A stretch of 64,000 nucleotides of DNA from Sphingorhabdus sp. Alg231-15 (GTDB lineage Bacteria > Pseudomonadota > Alphaproteobacteria > Sphingomonadales > Sphingomonadaceae), in assembly GCF_900149705.1 (NCBI RefSeq), contig NZ_LT703001.1:2232001-2296000 (forward strand), given 5' to 3'. Below the pieces are notes generated by a model. It was not told where the DNA came from and did no database searches. It was given only the letters and a program-made list of their open reading frames with translations. The position numbers were made by a program, and so were the translations under genes. The stretch's first letter is position 1, and each line of letters starts with the position of its first letter. Shown here piece by piece: positions 9,824 through 17,893 of this stretch.

Positions 9824-10854
9824 TGCCGAACGAGTGTAAGCAGCTTTTCAACATGTTCAATGGGTGTGTCGGGCAAAATGCCGTGACCCAGGTTGAAAAT
9901 ATGCGGGCGGTCTTCAAAGACTTGAAGGATATGTTTCACCGATTTTTCCAGCGCTTCACCGCCCGCAATCAGGGCGAGAGGGTCGAGATTACCTTGCAAT
10001 GGTAAATCAGCTGGCAGGATTTCATGCGCCCAGACAGGGTCGACAGTTTCATCCAGACCAATCGCATTGGCGCCGGTTTCATTGGCATAAGCAGCAAGTT
10101 TGGCCCCGGCGCCTTTCGGAAAACCGATAATGGGCAGGTCAGGATGAACGGCCTTTAACCGCGATATGATTTGGGCATTGGGCGCGATCACCCATTTTTC
10201 AAACTGCGCAGGAGATAGCGATCCGGCCCAGCTATCGAATAGCTGCACCGCATCAACACCCGCGGCCACCTGACCGAGCAGATATGCGACGGTATTTTCG
10301 ATAATTGCATCGATCAGCTCTGAAAAAGCCGCCTCGTCCTGATAAGCATAGCGCCGGGCAACAGCCTGATCCTTGCTGCCTTGCCCATTCACCATATAGG
10401 TTGCCACGGTCCAGGGGCTGCCGGCAAAGCCCATGAAGGTCGTTTTATCGTCCAGCTGCTTTGCCACGCTTCGCACGGTGGCATAAATAGCCTCAAAATG
10501 CTCCGGAGCGGCCTCAAGAGACGATAAAGCCGCGTCGACCAACCTAGGTGCCAGCCGGGGTCCTTCACCTGTCTCAAACCAGAGTTTCTGACCCATGGCA
10601 TGAGGCACGATCAATATGTCGGAAAACAGGATTGCACCGTCAAAGCCAAAACGCTTGATTGGCTGTATCGTGACTTCAGCGGCAGCCTCGGCATCATAAC
10701 AAAGTTCAAGAAAACCGCCCTTTTGCGCGCGTAATGCACGATATTCGGGCAAATAGCGTCCTGCCTGGCGCATCAGCCAGACCGGAGTCTGAGTCTGTTT
10801 CCTGCCATGCAGAGTGTTGAGGAGCGTTTTCGGAGAGTCGGTGCCGTGAGACAT
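9820..10854 (-). CDS. hemE: Uroporphyrinogen decarboxylase
   Basis: Converts uroporphyrinogen III to coproporphyrinogen III in haem synthesis. The signature RQAGRYLPEYRALR holds the catalytic arginines, FSDILIVPHAMG carries the catalytic Asp of the active-site loop, and GHGILPDTPIEHV is the usual C-terminal signature. The 344-residue length is normal. It is the first gene to the left of the predicted replication origin. The hemE / PPSR-gene pair flanking oriC is a hallmark of alphaproteobacteria such as Caulobacter and Rickettsia. Confidence 0.97.
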   Translation of the reverse strand: MSHGTDSPKTLLNTLHGRKQTQTPVWLMRQAGRYLPEYRALRAQKGGFLELCYDAEAAAEVTIQPIKRFGFDGAILFSDILIVPHAMGQKLWFETGEGPRLAPRLVDAALSSLEAAPEHFEAIYATVRSVAKQLDDKTTFMGFAGSPWTVATYMVNGQGSKDQAVARRYAYQDEAAFSELIDAIIENTVAYLLGQVAAGVDAVQLFDSWAGSLSPAQFEKWVIAPNAQIISRLKAVHPDLPIIGFPKGAGAKLAAYANETGANAIGLDETVDPVWAHEILPADLPLQGNLDPLALIAGGEALEKSVKHILQVFEDRPHIFNLGHGILPDTPIEHVEKLLTLVRQ

Positions 10855-10870
10855 AAGAAAAGGGTCATCC

Positions 10871-10900
10871 CATATAATAATATAGTATATTTATAGAATC
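10871..10900. other. AT-rich tract, candidate DNA-unwinding element
   Basis: A run of almost pure A/T beside the hemE start, ending in a GAATC site. Its position on one flank of the DnaA-box cluster fits an origin unwinding element, although it may equally serve as the -10 region for hemE. Confidence 0.5.
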
Positions 10901-11015
10901 TTGTTGATGATGATAGAGCGTGGAAAGAGGCGGTAACGTTGCTCTACCGAGATTACAAACAGATTGACAGTCAGCTGTTAACGAAATTTTTACCGATTCC
11001 CGAATTTCATTCCCG

Positions 11016-11024
11016 TTATCCACA
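11016..11024 (+). other. DnaA box (9/9)
   Basis: TTATCCACA, an exact match to the consensus DnaA 9-mer, within the hemE-ppsR interval. Confidence 0.82.
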
Positions 11025-11057
11025 ATCTGTGGACGAAAATTGCAAAACTTGATCGCT

Positions 11058-11066
11058 TGTGGATAG
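11058..11066 (-). other. DnaA box (8/9)
   Basis: Minus-strand CTATCCACA, one mismatch from the DnaA consensus, placed between the two perfect boxes and in opposite orientation. Confidence 0.7.
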
Positions 11067-11125
11067 AAATCAGGATGATGGGGATGAAATCCGGAAGGCT
11101 AAAAATCCCGCATTCATCCCTTGCT

Positions 11126-11134
11126 TTATCCACA
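11126..11134 (+). other. DnaA box (9/9)
   Basis: TTATCCACA, a second perfect 9-mer, 22 bp before the ppsR start codon. DnaA bound here could also influence ppsR transcription. Confidence 0.8.
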
Positions 11135-11156
11135 ATGAAATCACAGGGTTGCGGGC

Positions 11157-11990
11157 ATGAACAGACTCCATTTGCACATGCTATCCGACTCCACCGGAGA
11201 GACGCTCGAGAATATCGCAAAAGCGGCGCTGGCACAATTTGATGGCGTGGAAATCATCAAGCATTTCTGGCCAATGGTGCGGTCGGAAACCCATTTGAAC
11301 CGGATTCTGGTTGAGGTGGCCAACAATCCGGGTTTGGTCATTTTTACCCTGGTGAACAGCGATATTCGCGGGCGACTGGAGCGCGAATGCCGCCATTTGG
11401 GCCTGCCGGTCGTGCCTGCGCTTGATACGGTCACCGACGCACTTTCCAACATGCTGGGTCAGGAAGCCAAAGCGCGGCCAGGTCGCCAACATATACTGGA
11501 TGCCGCCTATTTTGCCCGGGTCGAGGCGATCCAGTTCACTATCGCCCATGATGACGGTATCGGATGGGAAAACTGGGAAGAGGCGGATATTATTCTGGCC
11601 GGTGTTTCCCGCACCTCCAAAACGCCGACATCCATCTATCTCGCCAATCGTGGTTACAAGACGGCGAATATTCCGATTGTTCCGGAATCGCCGCCGCCTG
11701 ATGCGCTTTTCCATTTGAAAAACCCGCTGGTCGTAGGGCTAGTCGCTGGAGCAAGCCGGTTGGTGCAAGTGCGCCGCAATCGGCTTTTGTCTCTCAATCA
11801 GGCGCCAGAAACCGACTATGTGGATGAGGAAAAGGTGAAAGCCGAAACCCAATATGCACGCCGGATGTTCGCCGATAATGGGTGGCCGACAATCGACGTG
11901 ACGCGGCGTTCGATCGAGGAATCCGCAGCAGCAATCATCAACTTTTACAATGAGCACCACACTGAAAAACAGGACGCTGCAGATGAGTGA
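11157..11990 (+). CDS. ppsR: Pyruvate, phosphate dikinase / PEP synthase regulatory protein (PPSR, DUF299)
   Basis: Bifunctional serine/threonine kinase and pyrophosphorylase that switches PPDK or PEP synthase off and on by ADP-dependent phosphorylation. It opens with RLHLHMLSDSTGET, the usual family start, and carries the P-loop GVSRTSKTP at about 149-157. Its 277 residues are normal. It corresponds to RP001 of Rickettsia, the gene to the right of oriC. It heads a rightward chain ppsR-maf-aroE-coaE-dnaQ with overlapping or very short junctions. Confidence 0.94.
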   Translation: MNRLHLHMLSDSTGETLENIAKAALAQFDGVEIIKHFWPMVRSETHLNRILVEVANNPGLVIFTLVNSDIRGRLERECRHLGLPVVPALDTVTDALSNMLGQEAKARPGRQHILDAAYFARVEAIQFTIAHDDGIGWENWEEADIILAGVSRTSKTPTSIYLANRGYKTANIPIVPESPPPDALFHLKNPLVVGLVAGASRLVQVRRNRLLSLNQAPETDYVDEEKVKAETQYARRMFADNGWPTIDVTRRSIEESAAAIINFYNEHHTEKQDAADE

Positions 11991-12600
11991 TGCTCTGGTT
12001 GAACCGGTACTAATATTGGCATCCAAGAGCAAAGCCCGCCGCGCCATGCTGGAGGCAGCGGGTGTGAATATCGAATCTCTCGCGCCCAATGTCGATGAAG
12101 AAGCGTTGAAAGAGGGCTTGCGGGCTGATGGCGTAACGGCGCGCAACCTTGCCGATGCGTTGGCGGAAGCCAAGGCGGTTCGCTTGTCTCGCCGCATTGG
12201 TCCGGCTCTGGTTCTTGGCGGGGACCAGATACTAGCTCTCGAAGATGGCGCGATGCTCGACAAGCCAACTAATCGGCAAGAAGCCAAAGCCCATTTGCGG
12301 CTGCTCTCCGGCAAGAAACATAAATTGTTCAGCGCCGCTGTGATTGCAGATCAGGGATCACCGGTCTGGCGCCATATCGACATAGCGACTTTGACCATGC
12401 GATCATTGAGCGAAGCCTTTATCGATACCTATGTCGATGCCGAATGGGACAATATACGCCATTGTGTCGGTTGTTATGAGATTGAAGGTCGGGGAGCACA
12501 GCTTTTCTCTGATATCAAAGGAAGCCAGTTTACGATCATGGGGCTGCCATTGCTGCATTTGCTTGACTATTTGCGGGTCAGAGGTGTTATGCCGTCATGA
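11983..12600 (+). CDS. maf: Maf-family nucleoside triphosphate pyrophosphatase
   Basis: House-cleaning pyrophosphatase that hydrolyses dTTP, UTP or modified nucleotides. The substrate-binding start LILASKSKARRAMLEAAG corresponds to the family S-x-S-x-R-R motif, the catalytic aspartate is in GGDQIL, and the LSGKKH segment is conserved. I chose the ATG at 11983 (AGGA about 9 nt upstream), which overlaps the ppsR end by 8 nt. An ATG at 11950 would add 11 residues not expected for the family. Confidence 0.93.
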   Translation: MSDALVEPVLILASKSKARRAMLEAAGVNIESLAPNVDEEALKEGLRADGVTARNLADALAEAKAVRLSRRIGPALVLGGDQILALEDGAMLDKPTNRQEAKAHLRLLSGKKHKLFSAAVIADQGSPVWRHIDIATLTMRSLSEAFIDTYVDAEWDNIRHCVGCYEIEGRGAQLFSDIKGSQFTIMGLPLLHLLDYLRVRGVMPS

Positions 12601-13415
12601 CCGACAATCTCCCTTATGCTGAAGTGATTGGTGACCCGATTGCGCAAAGCAAATCGCCGATAATCCATAAATTCTGGCTCGAAAAGCTTGGTATCAAAGC
12701 GGATTATCGACTGTTCCACGTGAAACCGGACGAACTGGCAGATTATATTGCTGCGCGCCGGAAGGATCCTGATTGGCAGGGCTGCAATGTCACCATTCCT
12801 CATAAACTGGCGGTGATGGACCATGTATCCGACCCAGGCGGGGTGCGCGCGTCAATTGGGGCGATGAACACGGTCGCTCGTGCTGAGAACGGCGATCTTT
12901 TTGGTACCAATACGGATGCTGGCGGTTTTTTTGCCCCCATTGCCGATGTCCCGCTTGCCGGTCAGGACGTTGTTGTCGTCGGCGCCGGTGGAGCTGCGCA
13001 GGCGGTTTTATTTGCATTGTCACGCATTGAGGTAGGTTCGGTTACCATTATCAATCGCAATGTCCTCAAGGCTTCTGCTCTGCTCGCTCGTTTTGGGCTT
13101 AAAGGACAAGCGCTGGAGCATGGATCTGCCTTTCCGCCGGCGCGATTGTTCGTAAATGCCAGTGCGCTGGGTATGAAAGGCCAGGATGAACTTGTGGTCA
13201 ATCTGGATCACCTGCCCGATGATGTGATCGTCTATGATCTGGTTTATGCGCCTATCAAAACGAAATTGTTACAGGCAGCTTCAGCGCGCAATCTCGAAAC
13301 GATTGACGGATTGGCGATGTTGATCGGCCAAGCCGCAGTCGCCTTTGAGATATTCTTCGGCCAGTCGCCTCCGCTCGAGCATGACGACGAATTGAGAAAG
13401 CTGCTCCTCGCATGA
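12597..13415 (+). CDS. aroE: Shikimate dehydrogenase (NADP+)
   Basis: Reduces 3-dehydroshikimate to shikimate in aromatic amino-acid synthesis. Shikimate-binding SKSPIIHKFW and NVTIPHK (catalytic lysine), the NTDAGGF motif, the dinucleotide-binding GAGGAAQAV and the C-terminal GQAAVAFE are all present. The 272-residue length is normal. It overlaps maf by ATGA and coaE by ATGA. A near-perfect parS site (12712-12727) encodes the FHVKP stretch at about residues 40-44. Confidence 0.96.
   Translation: MTDNLPYAEVIGDPIAQSKSPIIHKFWLEKLGIKADYRLFHVKPDELADYIAARRKDPDWQGCNVTIPHKLAVMDHVSDPGGVRASIGAMNTVARAENGDLFGTNTDAGGFFAPIADVPLAGQDVVVVGAGGAAQAVLFALSRIEVGSVTIINRNVLKASALLARFGLKGQALEHGSAFPPARLFVNASALGMKGQDELVVNLDHLPDDVIVYDLVYAPIKTKLLQAASARNLETIDGLAMLIGQAAVAFEIFFGQSPPLEHDDELRKLLLA
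12712..12727. other. Candidate fourth parS site (15/16)
   Basis: TGTTCCACGTGAAACC differs from parS site 3 only in the last base. It lies inside aroE, about 1.6 kb on the other side of the predicted oriC. A 15/16 match is unlikely by chance in 64 kb, but whether ParB nucleates here is unproven. Confidence 0.6.
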
Positions 13416-14011
13416 CGGGTCCGATGATCATCGGGCTGACCGGATCCATTGGCATGGGCAAATCGACGGTTGCGCAGATGTTTGTGGATGACGGTGTTCC
13501 GGTTTTTGATGCTGATGCGGCCGTCCATATTTTGCAGGGTCCTGGCGGTGCGCTGGTTGGAGAAATTGAAGTTCTGTTTCCCGGTACGACCAACGAGAAA
13601 GGGGTCGATCGGCAGAAACTTGGTTCCGCTGTGCTTGGTGATCCTGATGCGTTAAAACAGCTCGAAGAGTTGATTCACCCTGCGGTCGGCGCGATGCGAA
13701 TGGAATTTCTCGCACAGAATGAGAATGTGCCGATGATTCTCTTCGACATTCCGCTTCTATTCGAAAAATCCGGTGCTGACGGGGTGGATCAGGTGATCGT
13801 CGTATCGGCAACCGAAGAGGATCAGCGCAATCGGGTTTTACGCCGTCCCGGCATGACACCGGACAAGTTTGAGAAGATTAAGTCCTTGCAAATGCCGGAT
13901 GAAGAAAAGCGCAAACGCGCCGATTTTGTGATCAATACATCTCAGCCATTGGACGAAACGCGGGTACAGGTACGAAATACTATAGAAAAATTGAAAGCAT
14001 CACTTGCGTAA
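13412..14011 (+). CDS. coaE: Dephospho-CoA kinase
   Basis: Phosphorylates dephospho-CoA, the last step of coenzyme A synthesis. It has the Walker A motif GSIGMGKST near the N-terminus, DADAAVH, the IPLLFEKSGAD segment and the RVLRRPGMT lid region. The 199-residue length is normal. Starts at 13412 (ATGA overlap with aroE) or 13424 (MIIGLTG) are both possible; the overlap favours the first. The coaE-dnaQ order after aroE is conserved in alphaproteobacteria. Confidence 0.95.
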   Translation: MTGPMIIGLTGSIGMGKSTVAQMFVDDGVPVFDADAAVHILQGPGGALVGEIEVLFPGTTNEKGVDRQKLGSAVLGDPDALKQLEELIHPAVGAMRMEFLAQNENVPMILFDIPLLFEKSGADGVDQVIVVSATEEDQRNRVLRRPGMTPDKFEKIKSLQMPDEEKRKRADFVINTSQPLDETRVQVRNTIEKLKASLA

Positions 14012-14038
14012 CCGGAATTTGAGTCCGATATTGGTCAT

Positions 14039-14737
14039 ATGCGGGAAATAATTTTCGACACAGAAACCACCGGATTCGACCCGCAAAGTGGCGACCGGAT
14101 GGTTGAAATAGGCTGTATTGAAATGATCGACCGGGTCGAAACCGGCGAGAGTTTTCACTGCTATTATAATCCGCAGCGCTCGATGCCGAAGGCGGCAGAA
14201 GAAGTCCACGGTCTTTCCGACATATTTCTGTCTGATAAAAAGCTCTTTGCCGATGGTGCCGAAGAACTTCTGGAGTTTCTCGGTGAAGCCAAGCTCGTCG
14301 CGCATAATGCGCAGTTTGACTTTAACTTCCTTAATGCTGAACTGGTGCTATGTGGCAAAAAACCGATCTCGCAATTTCGTATGGTCGATACTTTGGCCAT
14401 TGCAAAGGTTAAGCATCCCGGGGCAAAACTTTCGCTTGATGCTCTTTGCAGCCGTTACGGCATTGATCGCAGTCACCGCGTCAAACATGGTGCCTTGCTT
14501 GATGCGGAATTGCTGACACAGCTATATATCGAGTTGACTGGGGGCCGGCAGATCGGTCTCAGTTTGGCTGATGATAAGCCATCGTCTGAAACGGCAGTCC
14601 GGCAACCGGGCCAAAAGGAAGCTGCACTACGCCGGCAATTTATTGCGCCGCGCCCGCACAGTGCCAGCGCGGAAGAATTGGCAAGGCACGCGGCCTTTAT
14701 GGAAGGGATAAAAGACCCGCTCTGGGCTGATACTTGA
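14039..14737 (+). CDS. dnaQ: DNA polymerase III epsilon subunit (3'-5' proofreading exonuclease)
   Basis: DEDDh exonuclease that proofreads replication. Exo I is FDTETTG at residues 6-12, Exo II AHNAQFDFNFL, and Exo III contains HGALLDAELL. The C-terminal tail after about residue 180 is the polymerase-alpha-binding region. Its 232 residues match other alphaproteobacterial DnaQ proteins. It follows coaE by 27 bp in the same direction. Confidence 0.95.
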   Translation: MREIIFDTETTGFDPQSGDRMVEIGCIEMIDRVETGESFHCYYNPQRSMPKAAEEVHGLSDIFLSDKKLFADGAEELLEFLGEAKLVAHNAQFDFNFLNAELVLCGKKPISQFRMVDTLAIAKVKHPGAKLSLDALCSRYGIDRSHRVKHGALLDAELLTQLYIELTGGRQIGLSLADDKPSSETAVRQPGQKEAALRRQFIAPRPHSASAEELARHAAFMEGIKDPLWADT

Positions 14738-14803
14738 CGGACCAATTCAAAGGTCCAGCAGAATAACTATAAGAATATTGCGCAACCATAATGGAGAAAG
14801 AAT

Positions 14804-15376
14804 ATGGAAATTCGTGTTTCAGGACATCAGGTGGACACCGGCGATGCGCTCCAAGGCCATGTTGACGATCGAATGAATGCGATAGCCGACAAATATTTCC
14901 CAAAGGCGATTTCCGCGCAGGCAACCTTTGGCAAAGCGCCTCATAATCACTTTCAATGCGACATTGTATCGCACATTATGACGGGTCTGATGCTGAAATC
15001 TGAAGCGCGGGCGGGTGATGCCCACCAGGCCTTTGAACAAGCGGCTGACAAGATCGAAAAACAGTTGCGCCGCTATATGCGTCGGTTGAACGATCATCAT
15101 GTTCAGGCGCAATATGCTGCAAAACAAGAAGAAGCCGCTTATCGTGTTTTCGACGCGGGTGATGACGAGATTGAGGTGGAAACAAATTCCGAAGCCCCGG
15201 CCATTATCGCTGAAACCAGCACCGATATTCCGGAAGCAAGCGTCTCGGATGCGGTGATGATGATGGATTTGCGTAATACCAGCGCGCTATTATTTAAAAA
15301 TGCTGGAACTGGATCGCATAATATGGTTTACCGCCGCTCGGATGGCACTATCGGCTGGGTCGAACCGCAGAAATAG
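14804..15376 (+). CDS. hpf: Long-form ribosome hibernation promoting factor
   Basis: Binds the 30S subunit and drives 100S ribosome dimers in stationary phase. The N-terminal RaiA/S30AE domain starts MEIRVSGHQVDTGDAL and runs to about residue 105. An acidic linker follows, then the long-form C-terminal dimerisation domain (NTSALLFKNAGTGSHNMVY). Shine-Dalgarno GGAGAAAGA precedes the ATG. It is next to ptsN, as in many proteobacteria, but the usual lptB-rpoN partners are absent here. Confidence 0.95.
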   Translation: MEIRVSGHQVDTGDALQGHVDDRMNAIADKYFPKAISAQATFGKAPHNHFQCDIVSHIMTGLMLKSEARAGDAHQAFEQAADKIEKQLRRYMRRLNDHHVQAQYAAKQEEAAYRVFDAGDDEIEVETNSEAPAIIAETSTDIPEASVSDAVMMMDLRNTSALLFKNAGTGSHNMVYRRSDGTIGWVEPQK

Positions 15377-15519
15377 CGCCTTTTTCGCTTTTGAATCCCC
15401 CGAATCGTCAGATTTTTGGCGGCAAAATGATTGTGATCAGCAGCATCTGTTGAAGGCGATGAGCCCGCTAAGATGCTTTGCGTAGTAACAGTGCAGGCCC
15501 ATAGGCCTTTGAGGATAAA

Positions 15520-15987
15520 ATGGAATATTTGTCAGTTCATATTGACTCCGCAGCCGTAGCAGCCAGTGCGACCGCGATGTCCAAGCAAGAAGTTTTTGCG
15601 ACTTTAGCAAAAAAGGCAGCCCAGTCTTACGGGCTGGATGGTGATGTAGTGCTTCAGCGTCTTCAGGACCGTGAATCACTTGGATCTACGGGCTTTGGCG
15701 GATCCGTTGCGATTCCGCATGCCAGAATCAAGGAGCTGGACGAGTGTGTTGGACTTTTCATCCGTCTGGCACAGCCGATCAGTTTTGATGCACATGATGG
15801 CCAGGACGTTGATCTGGTCTTTGGTCTGCTGTCACCCGACCAGGGCAGTGCAGATCATTTGAAAGCACTGGCTGAAATCTCACGCTTCTTGCGCGATGAG
15901 GCTACTTTGACCAAATTGCGCGGTGCCGCTTCAGAGGATGCACTTTTTGTGTTGCTCACCGGACAGCAGGACCAGCGAGCGGCTTGA
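15520..15987 (+). CDS. ptsN: PTS IIA-like nitrogen-regulatory protein PtsN (EIIA-Ntr)
   Basis: Phosphoryl acceptor of the nitrogen PTS, tied to potassium, nitrogen and stringent-response control. The phosphorylated histidine is His67 in GGSVAIPHARI, and the fold pattern and 155-residue length are typical. It lies 143 bp after hpf. That gap contains only a short AGGCC/GGCCT dyad and no clear promoter. Its EI-Ntr and NPr partners are not in the window. Confidence 0.93.
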   Translation: MEYLSVHIDSAAVAASATAMSKQEVFATLAKKAAQSYGLDGDVVLQRLQDRESLGSTGFGGSVAIPHARIKELDECVGLFIRLAQPISFDAHDGQDVDLVFGLLSPDQGSADHLKALAEISRFLRDEATLTKLRGAASEDALFVLLTGQQDQRAA

Positions 15988-15989
15988 TA

Positions 15990-16463
15990 ATGGCTGGGGG
16001 GAATGATTCAGCGCCGGAACCGAATGGATCCCATGAACATTTTCAGGCCTTGGAACGGCTTTATAAGGCAGCGCCGATCAATCAGCTGTTCAAGTCCGAT
16101 CTCGAGATAACCGAGCGCGGAATTGCCCGCATCACCTTTGATGTAGATGAACGGCATTATCATGCGGCGGGTGCCGTGCATGGAACCAGTTACTTCAAAA
16201 TGCTCGATGATGCCGCATTTTATGCAGCCAATAGTCTGGTTTCCGACCGTTTCTTGTTGACCACAGCGTTTAATGTACTGTTCACCCGACCACTAAAATC
16301 CAGCACGGTAACGGCCGAAGGGCGATGGGTGAGCGGAAAAAGACGGGTTTTTGTCGCGGATTCGCGGCTTATCGACCAAGAGGGCGAGGAAATTGCCCGG
16401 GGAACCGGCACATTCATGCGATCGCACATCCCGTTAGCTTCGTTACCCGGATATAAGCAGTAG
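15990..16463 (+). CDS. PaaI-type hotdog-fold thioesterase
   Basis: A 157-residue hotdog-fold acyl-CoA thioesterase family protein. The hotdog helix region AAGAVHGTSYFKMLDDAAFYAANS carries the conserved HG (H-G-x-x-x-x-x-x-D) pattern, followed by LLTTAFNVLFTRPLKSSTVTAEG, the typical central sheet. The substrate acyl chain is not predictable. I chose the ATG at 15990, 3 nt past the ptsN stop; a TTG at 15984 is also in frame. It is co-directional with ptsN and DUF1491. Confidence 0.85.
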   Translation: MAGGNDSAPEPNGSHEHFQALERLYKAAPINQLFKSDLEITERGIARITFDVDERHYHAAGAVHGTSYFKMLDDAAFYAANSLVSDRFLLTTAFNVLFTRPLKSSTVTAEGRWVSGKRRVFVADSRLIDQEGEEIARGTGTFMRSHIPLASLPGYKQ

Positions 16464-16465
16464 AT

Positions 16466-16801
16466 ATGATCGAACCGCGCCTGTCTGCGGAAATGACCGT
16501 GCAGTCATTGCTGCGCAAAGTGAATCAGAATGGCGGTTTTGGAGCCGTCCTGCAAAAAGGAGACCGGATCTCCGGTGCGATCCTGATTTTATGTATCGAA
16601 AAGGGTAAAGATCCGCGGCTTCTGGAGAAAATGCCAAGTCTTGATGGGCCATCGACCTGGCAGGTTATATGGCCACAAAGTACTGAAAATAAACAAGAAT
16701 TAGATGGATATCTGAAGCGCCGGAGCAGTTTTGATCCCGATCTATGGTTAATTGAACTGGACATCCCGGATGCGGAACGGCTCATCGCTGAAATAACCTG
16801 A
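16466..16801 (+). CDS. DUF1491 family protein
   Basis: A 111-residue protein of the alphaproteobacterial DUF1491 family: it opens PRLSAEMTVQSLLRKVNQNGG and ends with the conserved DPDLWLIELDIPDAERLI. No catalytic residues are known and the function is unknown. It starts 3 nt after the thioesterase stop, so it is probably in one operon with ptsN and the thioesterase. Confidence 0.85.
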   Translation: MIEPRLSAEMTVQSLLRKVNQNGGFGAVLQKGDRISGAILILCIEKGKDPRLLEKMPSLDGPSTWQVIWPQSTENKQELDGYLKRRSSFDPDLWLIELDIPDAERLIAEIT

Positions 16802-16992
16802 ATTCTTGACTTTGTTGCACTGCACACTATTTCGCGACCAACTTTGAAGCAAAGGTTGTTCCGAGGGATTGTCCATTTGGGCGCGGAATAAACATGCAGA
16901 CGGAGGGAACAGGGATAAGCCGTTGGTTGGTTTTTAGGCTTATTTTCATGGATTTGATCCGTACTGGACTCGCCGCATAAAATAACAGGTTT

Positions 16993-17688
16993 ATGAGCAA
17001 AATATTTAAAGCTGCAAGCGTGCTTTCGCTTGCATTTTCTACGGCCGCCGCACTTGCAGTGACCGATGTATCATTCGCATTGGAAGCGACCGATGATACA
17101 CCAGAAACCGAGATCGTTGTTGATCCGGATATGCTGGAATCCGCCGATGAATCGGCTCCCGTAATTTTTGGCGAACAGCAGGAAGTTGTTTCGACAATTC
17201 CCGAGGACGTTATCGAAGCAGACCGGCTTGCTAACGAACAGCAAGCTGCGGCTGCCGAATATAACAATGTAAATGCCAGTTCGCTGCGCCAGCTGGTCGA
17301 CCAGCAGTCGATTGAAGGTTCATTGAGCAAGGAAATGCAATGTCTTGCCGGAACCGTCTATTTTGAATCCAAGGGTGAAACTCTTCCTGGTCAATTGGCG
17401 GTTGCGCGTGTTGTCATGGCCCGTGCGGCCTCATCGCGTTTCCCCGACAGCCTTTGTGGTGTTGTTTATCAGCGCAAACAATTTTCCTTCATTCGCAACG
17501 GAAAAATGCCGCGCATCGATAAAGGTCATCGCCATTGGCGCAACGCGGTAGCGATTGCAAAAATCGCGGTAAATGACGGTTGGAAAAGCCCTGTAGAAGG
17601 TGCCTTGTTCTTCCATGCGCGCTACGTTTCGCCCGGCTGGCGGTTGAAGCGGATGGCGACGATAGACAATCACATTTTCTATCGCTGA
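16993..17688 (+). CDS. Cell wall hydrolase, SleB type (Hydrolase_2)
   Basis: Exported peptidoglycan hydrolase, 231 residues. The N-terminal signal peptide is MSKIFKAASVLSLAFSTAAA-like with cleavage near residues 30-33, then an acidic low-complexity linker (about 35-100). The SleB/CwlJ catalytic domain follows: CLAGTVYFESKGE with the catalytic glutamate, GQLAVARVVMARA, and FSFIRNGKMP. This is the alphaproteobacterial version, used in vegetative cell-wall turnover and not in spores. A strong intrinsic terminator follows at 17723. Confidence 0.92.
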   Translation: MSKIFKAASVLSLAFSTAAALAVTDVSFALEATDDTPETEIVVDPDMLESADESAPVIFGEQQEVVSTIPEDVIEADRLANEQQAAAAEYNNVNASSLRQLVDQQSIEGSLSKEMQCLAGTVYFESKGETLPGQLAVARVVMARAASSRFPDSLCGVVYQRKQFSFIRNGKMPRIDKGHRHWRNAVAIAKIAVNDGWKSPVEGALFFHARYVSPGWRLKRMATIDNHIFYR

Positions 17689-17722
17689 TTCCGATCCGCT
17701 GAGATGGACTAATTTTGATGTG

Positions 17723-17754
17723 ATAAAGGCTCCCTTCTGGGGGCCTTTATTTTT
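17723..17754 (+). terminator. Intrinsic terminator after the cell wall hydrolase gene
   Basis: Stem ATAAAGGC-TCCC / GGGG-GCCTTTAT with one T-G wobble and a TTCT loop, followed by TTTT. It lies 35 bp past the stop codon. Confidence 0.88.
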
Positions 17755-17872
17755 CTGCTGCTGTCAGTTGTAAGATCTGGGCAAACTTTCGGAGTGCCTG
17801 GTTCATAGCCCTAAGCGACCTTCGCCAAAAGCCTGTTACTAAGATACCGGAGCACTCGCAAATCTGGCCGAA

Positions 17873-17888
17873 AAAGATAAGTATCTTT
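17873..17888. repeat. 16-bp palindrome upstream of mmcB
   Basis: AAAGATAAGTATCTTT has 7-bp arms (AAAGATA / TATCTTT) around a two-base centre and lies 5 bp before the SOS box. It could be a second operator for mmcB or part of its promoter. No regulator is assigned. Confidence 0.45.
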
Positions 17889-17893
17889 ATTTT

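Larger units (their letters stand above)
10855..11156. other. Probable chromosomal replication origin (oriC)
   Basis: A 302-bp gene-free interval between divergent hemE and ppsR, the known oriC position in Caulobacter (hemE/RP001) and Rickettsia. It holds an AT-rich tract at 10871-10898, two perfect DnaA boxes (11016-11024 and 11126-11134), an 8/9 box on the opposite strand (11058-11066) and a weak 7/9 box (11028-11036). GANTC (CcrM-type) sites are at 10896-10900 and 10995-10999, and a CtrA-like site with one mismatch at 10978-10992. An inverted pair GGGATGAA/TTCATCCC is at 11081-11088 and 11113-11120. Genes on both sides run mostly away from this point. It also contains the hemE and ppsR promoters. 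Confidence 0.85.

Noticed and set aside
10978-10992. CtrA box at the origin as a firm call
   Set aside because: TTAA-N7-TTTA has one mismatch to TTAA-N7-TTAA, so it is only noted as suggestive.
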